From Haliea sp. (GTDB taxonomy: Bacteria > Pseudomonadota > Gammaproteobacteria > Pseudomonadales > Halieaceae), in assembly GCA_002862985.1 (NCBI GenBank), contig PKCY01000280.1, positions 1 to 32,097 of the forward strand: 32,097 bases of DNA. The letters are read 5' to 3'. The translations under genes were made by a program, and so were the position numbers. Under the pieces are notes generated by a model, which was given only the letters and a program-made list of their open reading frames with translations, did not search any database and was not told where the DNA came from. Positions 8,210 through 14,728 of the stretch are shown piece by piece; position 1 is the stretch's first letter; each line of letters begins with the position of its first letter.

Positions 8210-8837
8210 GTCTGGGACCGTGTTGTTAATCCAGTTTGCCCGGGCGCCAGTGGTCGGCAAGGTTAAAACGCGCATGCTGCCCCACCTTTCGGCGGAGCAA
8301 GCGTGTGAGCTGCATTGTGAACTTGCGGAGTGGACTACTCGCCAGTTGCTCTTGTTTGAAGACGGAGAGCTCGAACTAGCGGTCGCCGGGGATACATCGC
8401 ATGCATTGTTCAGTCGTTGTCGCGCTCTGGGTGTGACGCGGATTTCACAGCAGTGCGGTGAGGATTTGGGTCAGAGAATGTACCACGCACTTCGCGGTGG
8501 CCTGGTTGAGTTTGAGAGTGTGATTCTGGTCGGCAGTGATTGTCCGGAAATTGATGTTGCCTACCTAGGGCAGGCCCTGGAGGGACTGCAGCATGCTGAT
8601 GTGGTTTTAGGCCCCGCGACCGACGGTGGTTACGTGCTTATCGGCGCGCGAGCAATCAGTGAAAGACTGTTTGAGGGCATCCCCTGGGGAAGCGATCAGG
8701 TCTACGCCAACACACTTGTCGCCCTGGCAGATACGGCACTATCCTGCGCCCAGCTGCGACCCCTTAACGATATCGATCGGCCTGAAGACCTGCACCGATG
8801 GCATGCACTCAACGAGGCACGCCCTATCAGGCGCTGA
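8199..8837 (+). CDS. Glycosyltransferase of the TIGR04282/DUF2064 family
   Basis: About 212 residues. The N-terminus LLIQFARAPVVGKVKTRMLP is the nucleotidyl/glycosyltransferase-like motif of DUF2064. GSDCPEI and LGPATDGGYVLIG are also family motifs. It is the usual companion of TIGR04283 and ArsS-type radical SAM genes. An open TTG exists at 8160, but the ATG at 8199 starts where the family normally starts and overlaps the previous gene by 11 bp, which suggests translational coupling. Its end overlaps the convergent small gene at 8827-9222 by 11 bp. The role in attaching or modifying the sugar part of an arsenosugar or similar product is inferred. Confidence 0.85.
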   Translation: MTGESGTVLLIQFARAPVVGKVKTRMLPHLSAEQACELHCELAEWTTRQLLLFEDGELELAVAGDTSHALFSRCRALGVTRISQQCGEDLGQRMYHALRGGLVEFESVILVGSDCPEIDVAYLGQALEGLQHADVVLGPATDGGYVLIGARAISERLFEGIPWGSDQVYANTLVALADTALSCAQLRPLNDIDRPEDLHRWHALNEARPIRR

Positions 8838-9222
8838 TGACAGCCCCAGACTCAGGTTCCCTGTCTTCCAGAACGCCGCCGGCACGCTTTTGCATCAACC
8901 AGGCTACCGCTGTGCAATAGCTCAGGTTAGTTTGCAACTCACTGTCGGGATCGCTCAGAAATGCCCGTTGACTGGCCAGTCCACGAACCCGGCTAGCCAG
9001 ATCGGGATTGAAGGCGAGGTAACGATCCCACAGGTCACGGTGCTGTGCAGGCGTGATGTTGAACAGTCCCAGTCCCTCATTTCTAGCGGAAAACAGCCCC
9101 AGGTCCGGTGCCTTGATGGCAGCATCGAGAAGGAATGCTTCGCACGCTGGCGTCCATGCTCCCATATACTCCAAGGTTGGTCTAATGACCTGATCTCTCA
9201 GGTGTTCTGCGGTAACGTACAT
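8827..9222 (-). CDS. Small protein resembling a phage lysozyme-like virion domain, catalytic Glu apparently lost
   Basis: 131 residues, no signal peptide. The layout resembles a domain I know from tailed-phage structural and lysis proteins: an N-terminal IRPTLEYMG helix, then a LLLGTAAQES-like helix, then a GLYQMEPATHDDIW-like segment, then a GLASQ...DPDxELxTNLxYATAxC segment. Here these read VIRPTLEYMGAW, FLLDAAIKAPDLGL, GLGLFNITPAQHRDLWDRYL and GLASQRAFLSDPDSELQ. The position where phage proteins have the glutamate (AAQES) reads AAIKAP, so lytic activity is doubtful. GAGGG precedes the start at a suitable distance. No other phage gene is nearby. Homology is from memory and needs an HMM search; the gene itself is well supported by frame and length. 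Confidence 0.6.
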   Translation of the reverse strand: MYVTAEHLRDQVIRPTLEYMGAWTPACEAFLLDAAIKAPDLGLFSARNEGLGLFNITPAQHRDLWDRYLAFNPDLASRVRGLASQRAFLSDPDSELQTNLSYCTAVAWLMQKRAGGVLEDREPESGAVISA

Positions 9223-9554
9223 AACCCATTCCCTCGCAGGATGACTAATCCGTCAGATTCTGCAGTTCTACTCGTTATAGTTATTGTTGGTGGCCAGGTT
9301 ATCCTGAAGCAGTTCTGGAGAAGGTACCCAGATTGCGTCTTTTCCGAGCTCACGGGTAACTTTTTAACACATCTATTCAATAAATCCAATAAAAATAGAG
9401 TCTTGAGCGTGACTATTAACAAAAAATTTGGAAAAGAAGGCTAAATAGCGGTTTGAGGGTGCTGGCGGGAAAGTGATCGCTACAATATGAGGGTCTAAGT
9501 TCGATAAAAGGGAGTATAAAACTCAAAAAAATACGATAAAAGTTGCTATCTTGC
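9223..9554. other. Intergenic region with no convincing gene
   Basis: This 332-bp, partly AT-rich stretch separates two minus-strand genes. Open frames exist on both strands (plus 9241-9444, minus 9198-9422), but neither has a credible ribosome binding site or recognisable sequence. Near its right end the motif CGATAAAAG occurs twice in direct orientation (9502-9510 and 9534-9542), flanking a short GAGT-ATAAA-ACTC hairpin. I cannot assign a function. It presumably holds the leader and promoter of the gene ending at 8827, and the 3' end of the YciH-like transcript. Confidence 0.5.
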
Positions 9555-9920
9555 TCAGCCGCCTGAAATTTTTACGCTGTACCCCAGGCTTTCTAATTCG
9601 CCCTTGAGAAATTCGCGCTGGTCACCCTGAATTTCAATTTCATGTCCTTTGAGCGCGCCGCCGACCCCGCATTTTTTCTTTAATTGCTTGGCCAGTGCCT
9701 TGAGGGCATCGCCCGCTATCGGCAAGCCTTTTATGACCGTCACCGCCTTGCCGCCGCGACCTTTCGTTTCGCGGTGCAATCTGACGATGCCATCTCCGGT
9801 CGCGTTGGGTTTGCTGTCACCACAAACACAATTGAATACGGGGCGCAGGCACTGGGGGCAGAGCCGTCCTCCATCGGTGGAGTAGACCAGCCGATTATCA
9901 GATTTTTTTCGTGTGCTCAT
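9555..9920 (-). CDS. yciH: SUI1-domain translation initiation factor-like protein (YciH family)
   Basis: The 121-residue protein has a C-terminal SUI1/eIF1-like domain of about 75 residues: RETKGRGGKAVTVIKGL, then KKKCGVGGALKGHEIEIQGDQ. The N-terminal knuckle holds four cysteines (C21, C24, C31, C33) and probably binds zinc; several bacterial relatives have it. In bacteria YciH binds the small ribosomal subunit and influences start-site fidelity. It is divergent from slyX, with 85 bp between starts. Confidence 0.92.
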   Translation of the reverse strand: MSTRKKSDNRLVYSTDGGRLCPQCLRPVFNCVCGDSKPNATGDGIVRLHRETKGRGGKAVTVIKGLPIAGDALKALAKQLKKKCGVGGALKGHEIEIQGDQREFLKGELESLGYSVKISGG

Positions 9921-10005
9921 AACGCCGCCGTGTATTTATGCAGAGGCGGGCAGTATATTAGGCTGCTTTCCGCGCGCAAAGCGTGAATGCCAGGAGAGCG
10001 GCTGA

Positions 10006-10239
10006 ATGTCTACAGACGTTGACACACTCAGAGAACAAATGATGGACCTGCAGAGCCAGCTTGCCTTTCAGGAGGACGCTGTAAAGAGCCTGGATGAGGC
10101 GCTTGCACTGCAGCAGCAGGAAATCCTGCTGCTGCGTCGGCAGCTTGAACTGTTACGCCAGCAACAGTTGGAGCAATCCACTCAAAACGAAGAAAGTAAC
10201 GGGTCGAATCCCGTGGATGAAAAACCGCCGCATTACTAA
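10006..10239 (+). CDS. slyX: SlyX family protein
   Basis: 77 residues, almost entirely coiled coil (about residues 5-55: LREQMMDLQSQLAFQEDAV, LDEALALQQQEILLLRRQL). It has the conserved C-terminal PPHY of SlyX. The start is supported by AGGAGAG at 9992-9998. The function of SlyX is not established in general. It is divergent from the yciH-like gene and followed by a 141-bp gap before the acyl-CoA dehydrogenases. Confidence 0.93.
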   Translation: MSTDVDTLREQMMDLQSQLAFQEDAVKSLDEALALQQQEILLLRRQLELLRQQQLEQSTQNEESNGSNPVDEKPPHY

Positions 10240-10307
10240 TTACTTCAAATTTCCCCGAGGGAAGCGAGTGGGTTTTAATCTTCGTGGGTATATCTGGGCA
10301 CCTGTCC

Positions 10308-10336
10308 TTTCCTCGCGCGTCGCTGCTGGGTAGAAT
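10308..10336 (+). promoter_or_regulatory. Possible promoter of the acyl-CoA dehydrogenase pair
   Basis: TAGAAT (10331-10336, five of six matches to the -10 consensus) lies 17 bp after a weak TTTCCT -35 (10308-10313), 45 bp upstream of the start codon. The spacing is ideal but the -35 is poor. Confidence 0.3.
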
Positions 10337-10380
10337 CTGCTGCCCCATTTGTATTCCTAACGATATCAAGGGAGTTGTGT

Positions 10381-11616
10381 ATGTCGAAAAGTGCCCGTGA
10401 GGAAACCGCTGAGCAGGTGGCGTTTCGTCAGTATTGTCGACAGTGGCTAAAGGACAACAGACCCGGGGACCCCCCCGTTAGACTACCCCTGTCCCCATTG
10501 GAAATCATGACCGAAGCTCAACTGACTTATCTGCAAAAATGGCAAAAGTCTGCCTACGACGCTGGCCTGATCGGTTGTGACTACCCCGAGGCGGTTGGCG
10601 GTGCCGGACGCAACGATTGCCAGCGAGTGGCCAACGAAGAAATGATTCGCGCCAAAACGCCCTTTATGCCCAATGTTATCGGTCTGGGTATGGCGGCCCC
10701 CACGGTTCTCTACCACGCACAGGAAACGGTGAAAGAGCAGCTATTGCCGCGTTTGTTCTCCGGTGAAGATATCTGGTGCCAGGGCTTCAGTGAGCCCGGT
10801 GCCGGCTCTGACCTTGCAAGTGTGCAGACCTTTGCCGAGCGCAAGGGTGATAAGTGGGTCATCAACGGCCACAAAGTCTGGACTTCACTGGCACACTTTG
10901 CCGAGTGGATGATCCTGTTACTACGCACTGACCGCTCTCATAAATATGATGGCCTGTCCTATTTCGTTGTGCCTATTCGCTCGGCGCTGGGCAAGGGTGT
11001 CACCGTGCGGCCTCTGATTAAAATTACCGGTGAAACCGGTTTCAACGAAGTCATCTTTGAAGACCTGGAAGTCGATGACATCTACCGCCTGGATGAGCTG
11101 GGTAAAGGCTGGCAGGTTGCCATGACGACCTTGCTGCACGAACGAGGTGCCGGGGAATTGCAAACGCCCCGATCAGGCGGCATGAAGAGTAAGGCCACGC
11201 ACGCTACCAACACTTCCAACCTCATCGAACTGGCGCGTAATACCGTGCGCAACGGCAAGCCCGCTGCCGATGACCCCCTGATCAGGGATCGCATCATGGA
11301 ACTGGTCGTCCGCGAGATGGGACTGGGACAGAATCAGCGCCGGTCACGCGTATCTGCGCTGTTGGATCACCCGGCCCGGTTGCTGCTGCAAAATAAATTA
11401 TTGGCCAGTGAAATCGCGCAGGATACCGGTGCGCTTGCAGTAGAGGTTGCAGGTGCAAGTGGCTCCCTGTATCTGGGAGATGACAATGCGCCCGCTGGTG
11501 GGCAGTGGCCCATGGCCTACATGAATTCCTACGGTATGACGATTGCCGCCGGTACCAGTGAGGTTCAGCGTAATATTCTTGGCGAGCGCGTGCTCGGCCT
11601 GGCCAAATCAAAGTAG
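10381..11616 (+). CDS. Acyl-CoA dehydrogenase, catalytic-type subunit of a probable heteromeric pair
   Basis: 411 residues. The FAD/substrate segment QGFSEPGAGSD is at 134-144 and GTSEVQRN is near the C-terminus. The catalytic Glu of MCAD type (YEGTS) is Ala here (IAAGTS). A Glu at 254, in LLHERGAG, falls where isovaleryl-CoA dehydrogenase has its base. The usual R-x-x-FG...Q segment that contacts FAD of the partner subunit is absent; the following gene has it. I infer an alpha2-beta2 enzyme that oxidises an acyl-CoA, as described for steroid side-chain dehydrogenases of actinobacteria. The ATG at 10381 is preceded by AAGGGAG at the right distance; an upstream TTG is less likely. Confidence 0.92.
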   Translation: MSKSAREETAEQVAFRQYCRQWLKDNRPGDPPVRLPLSPLEIMTEAQLTYLQKWQKSAYDAGLIGCDYPEAVGGAGRNDCQRVANEEMIRAKTPFMPNVIGLGMAAPTVLYHAQETVKEQLLPRLFSGEDIWCQGFSEPGAGSDLASVQTFAERKGDKWVINGHKVWTSLAHFAEWMILLLRTDRSHKYDGLSYFVVPIRSALGKGVTVRPLIKITGETGFNEVIFEDLEVDDIYRLDELGKGWQVAMTTLLHERGAGELQTPRSGGMKSKATHATNTSNLIELARNTVRNGKPAADDPLIRDRIMELVVREMGLGQNQRRSRVSALLDHPARLLLQNKLLASEIAQDTGALAVEVAGASGSLYLGDDNAPAGGQWPMAYMNSYGMTIAAGTSEVQRNILGERVLGLAKSK

Positions 11617-11626
11617 GGGACGGAAT

Positions 11627-12754
11627 ATGGCACAACCAGACAATTTTGGATTTGGCGAAGAGGCGACGTTATTAAAGGAGTCGGCGCGCAAGTTTTTTGC
11701 CGATAATTTTGCCACCGACAAGCTTCACGGCATGGTGGCCTCAGACCCCAGCCCGGAACGTATGAGTGAGTGTGCCTGGGATCGTGATCTGTGGCAGCAA
11801 ATGGTCGACCTAGGCTGGACCGCATTGGCGGTGCCGGAGGTGGCCGATGGCCTGGGTATGCCTGTGGCTGCCGTAGCCGGTTTGGTCGAGGAGTTGGGCA
11901 GAGCTGCATTTCCCTGTCCGCTGCTGTCTACACTCAATGCCACCTATGTACTTGCTGCCTGCGGCAGCGCCGGCGAGACTGCGTTGGGTGAGATTACGCA
12001 GGGGCGCACCGCAAGCCTGGCCATTACCAACAAGCAGGGTTCATGGGAGGCCGCTGAAACGGATGTGACATGTGAGCAGGGTAAGCTGACCGGTACTGCT
12101 TGTTTTGTGCAGGAAGCGCGCAAGGTCGACCGTCTGTTGGTCAGTGCGCGCACTGCGGCGGGACTGTCGTTGTACTGGGTGGCGACCGATGCTCCTGGCC
12201 TGACTATCAAGCCCGATGCCATTGTTGACCTGACTCGCGACCAGGCGCATATCCAGTTCGACAGTGTAGAAGCCCAGGCGGTGAGTACAGAGGGTGTCGC
12301 GGCGTTGGAGCAGGCGATGCCTGCGATTTGGACAATTCTGGCTGCGGATATCGTTGGTGCTGCAGAGTGGCAATTGCAGACCACCGTTGAGTATGCCAAC
12401 ACCCGCCAGCAATTTGAGCACCCGCTGGGGTTTTTCCAGGCGGTTAAACATCCGCTGGTGGATGTCATGGTGCTTGTCGATCAATGTAAATCCTTGGTTT
12501 ACAACGCCGCCTGTGCGATCGATACAGAGCCGGAGCGGGCTGCTGAGTACGCGCATATGGCCAAGGCTTCTGCCAGTGAGACGGCAGCTTTTGCTTCTGG
12601 TCGCTCGGTGCAGTATCACGGTGGTATTGGTTTTACCTGGGAGTGCTTTGTCCATCTGTATTTCAAGCGGCAAAATCACAGTCAGATGCTGTGGGGCGAT
12701 GCCGTCTGGCACCGCGCGCGGCTGGCGGACATCCTAATGGGAGCTGTCGCTTGA
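11627..12754 (+). CDS. Acyl-CoA dehydrogenase-like protein, partner subunit
   Basis: 375 residues. It retains R260-x-x-F (NTRQQFEHPLGFFQ) and HGGIGFTWE (331-339), the FAD-contacting elements absent from the preceding gene. It lacks the QGFSEPGAGSD-type segment, the EGTS glutamate and the E254-type glutamate (its equivalent region reads WTILAADIVG). It is therefore unlikely to work alone and most likely forms a heterotetramer with the upstream subunit. The start at 11627 follows the upstream stop by 10 bp; the open frame extends back to 11543, but that part lies inside the preceding gene. Confidence 0.9.
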   Translation: MAQPDNFGFGEEATLLKESARKFFADNFATDKLHGMVASDPSPERMSECAWDRDLWQQMVDLGWTALAVPEVADGLGMPVAAVAGLVEELGRAAFPCPLLSTLNATYVLAACGSAGETALGEITQGRTASLAITNKQGSWEAAETDVTCEQGKLTGTACFVQEARKVDRLLVSARTAAGLSLYWVATDAPGLTIKPDAIVDLTRDQAHIQFDSVEAQAVSTEGVAALEQAMPAIWTILAADIVGAAEWQLQTTVEYANTRQQFEHPLGFFQAVKHPLVDVMVLVDQCKSLVYNAACAIDTEPERAAEYAHMAKASASETAAFASGRSVQYHGGIGFTWECFVHLYFKRQNHSQMLWGDAVWHRARLADILMGAVA

Positions 12755-12818
12755 ACGTAAAATGTCCGCGTTAATCACCGAGAAAGACTGCAATCGTATC
12801 TAAACGGACAATGCTGTT

Positions 12819-14528
12819 ATGAACTGGAAAACAATCGTGGGTGTATTGCTGGCGCTGGCGGTCGGCTTTGGCGTGTTGGCAAAAATTGCACTGCGTACAC
12901 CTCAGCCACCGGTGCACCAAGTTTATATTAACGGCAATGTACTGACCATGGATGCGGACAACTCCGTACACGAGGCCTTGTCTACCCGGGGAGAGCGTAT
13001 TGAGGCTGTGGGCTCCACCGACGAGATCATGGCCCTGGCTACCGATGAAACCGAGGTGCTGGATCTGCGCGGACGAACGCTGTTGCCCGGGTTCATAGAC
13101 GCTCACGGGCATTTTCCGGGGTCGGGGTTGCGGGTGGTGGCTGCCGATCTTAATAGCCCGCCCATTGGTAACCTGCACAACATGGCCGAAGTGCTTGCAG
13201 CACTCAAGGCACAGGCGGTCGAAACGGCGTCGGGTGAATGGGTGACCGGTTTCGGTTACGACGATACCCTGCTCGCGGAAAAGCGGCACCCCACTAGGGC
13301 GGAGCTGGATGATGTGTCTACCGAACATCCGGTGGTGGCAATGCATGTGTCCGGCCATATGGTGGTTGCCAATAGTATGGCACTGGAGTTGGCCGGTATT
13401 AGTGCCGCAACGCCCGATCCCGTCGGGGGCGTTATCGGCAGACAGGTGGGGTCGCGTGAACCCAACGGGTTACTGGAAGAGACCGCCCGCATGGATATCA
13501 TAGACCAAATGCAGGATATCAGCGTTCTCGACGGCTATCGTATGATGAAAGCGGCTGCCGATGAGTATGCGGCAATCGGTGTAACGACTGCCCAGTCTGG
13601 TGGCACCAGTGAAAAGTTGGCCACGGCGCTTTCGCTATTCAGTAAATTGGGGGTGATTCCGCAGCGCCTGGTTGTGTTTCCCTTCGAATCGGAGTTTGGT
13701 GAATCCCTTCTCAACGGTGACTACACCCCCGCGGAGTATAACGCCGACAAATTGTCTATGGGGGCCGTTAAGATCGTGGCCGATGGCAGTATTCAGGGCT
13801 TTACCGGCTACTTGGGGACGCCCTATTTCACCGCCCACCATGGCGATGAGGACTATCGGGGCTATCCTGCGGTACCGCGCGAAAAGCTGTTCGAGCAGGT
13901 GGAAGCACTGCACAAAGCGGGCTACCAAATCGCTATTCACGGCAACGGGGATGAGTCTATCGAGGATATTCTTGACGCCTTTGAAGCAGCTCAGAAAGCA
14001 CACCCGGTTGACGATCCACGGATGATACTCATCCACGCACAAATGGCCCGCGAGGACCAGATAGCAAGAATGAAAGCGCTGGGGATTACGCCCAGTTTTT
14101 TTACTGCTCACACCTGGTACTGGGGTGATCGTCATCGGGATGTGTTTATGGGCCCGGAGCGTGCGGCGGTCATAAGCCCGTCGAAATGGGCGTTGGACCA
14201 CGGCGTACGATTTACGTCTCACCTGGATACCCCCGTCACACCTATGTTGCCGCTGCAAGCTGTATGGAGCATGGTCAATCGTCAAACATACGGGGGTGAC
14301 GTTCTGGGTCCGGAGCAGCGTATTAGCGTAATGGATGCCCTGCGTGCGGTGACCAGCGACGCGGCCTGGCAAGTGTTTGAGGATGATAACCGTGGTTCGT
14401 TGGAACCGGGTAAATATGCCGATCTTGTGGTGTTGTCGGGCAACCCGCTGGAGGAGCCCATGAACATGCGTGATCTGCAGGTTGAAAGAACTGTTGTGGG
14501 TGGCGCCACGGTTTTTCAGGCGCCCTGA
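12819..14528 (+). CDS. Amidohydrolase family protein (YtcJ-like), membrane-anchored
   Basis: 569 residues. An N-terminal hydrophobic segment (residues 6-25, preceded by MNWK) is probably a signal anchor or uncleaved signal, so the catalytic domain is likely periplasmic. The metal-binding start of the barrel is FIDAHGHF (HxH). Later elements include IADG/VADGSIQGF, AIHGNGDES, LIHAQMA and SHLDTPVTP. The C-terminus ends with the composite-domain pattern GSLEPGKYADLVVLSGNP. This is the amidohydrolase 3 group, whose members hydrolyse amides, carbamates or related C-N bonds. The substrate is unknown. It follows the acyl-CoA dehydrogenase pair by 64 bp and has no obvious ribosome binding site. Confidence 0.88.
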   Translation: MNWKTIVGVLLALAVGFGVLAKIALRTPQPPVHQVYINGNVLTMDADNSVHEALSTRGERIEAVGSTDEIMALATDETEVLDLRGRTLLPGFIDAHGHFPGSGLRVVAADLNSPPIGNLHNMAEVLAALKAQAVETASGEWVTGFGYDDTLLAEKRHPTRAELDDVSTEHPVVAMHVSGHMVVANSMALELAGISAATPDPVGGVIGRQVGSREPNGLLEETARMDIIDQMQDISVLDGYRMMKAAADEYAAIGVTTAQSGGTSEKLATALSLFSKLGVIPQRLVVFPFESEFGESLLNGDYTPAEYNADKLSMGAVKIVADGSIQGFTGYLGTPYFTAHHGDEDYRGYPAVPREKLFEQVEALHKAGYQIAIHGNGDESIEDILDAFEAAQKAHPVDDPRMILIHAQMAREDQIARMKALGITPSFFTAHTWYWGDRHRDVFMGPERAAVISPSKWALDHGVRFTSHLDTPVTPMLPLQAVWSMVNRQTYGGDVLGPEQRISVMDALRAVTSDAAWQVFEDDNRGSLEPGKYADLVVLSGNPLEEPMNMRDLQVERTVVGGATVFQAP

Positions 14529-14625
14529 GCGCCGATTGGGCAGTAAGAAACGTGTAATATTTAATCAGTTTTTCGTCAGCGCCGCCGAGATGTAACCCGT
14601 CCTGGTTAGTATATGGGTGATTGCG

Positions 14626-14654
14626 TGGACAGTGGCAGAGCATTCAGATATAAA
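14626..14654 (+). promoter_or_regulatory. Sigma-70-type promoter for the TM0106-like gene
   Basis: TGGACA (14626-14631, five of six matches) is followed after exactly 17 bp by TATAAA (14649-14654, five of six). The predicted start is near 14661, giving a 45-70 base leader. This is the best housekeeping promoter seen in the window and suggests constitutive expression of the downstream gene. Confidence 0.6.
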
Positions 14655-14728
14655 TACACAAACGGCTTAGGCAGAAAGTGAGCTTACGCTGTTTTCCGTG
14701 AGTCGTGAAAACAGGCCGTCAAACTAAA

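Noticed and set aside
9198-9422. 74-codon minus-strand open frame upstream of the phage-lysozyme-like gene
   Set aside because: No ribosome binding site, no family resemblance, and it overlaps the next gene's start region out of frame.
8626-9444. Open frame of 272 codons on the plus strand
   Set aside because: It overlaps the end of the TIGR04282 gene and all of the convergent small gene, has no ribosome binding site or recognisable domain, and is compositionally a shadow. Its last part (from 9241) has a hydrophobic run but no supported start.
12763-12810. Inverted repeat TGTCCG ... CGGACA before the amidohydrolase start
   Set aside because: Six-base arms with a 36-base loop and no T-tract; likely chance, although it could mask the start region.
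14614-14682. 22-codon small ORF before the TM0106-like gene
   Set aside because: No ribosome binding site, and it begins upstream of the predicted transcription start near 14661.
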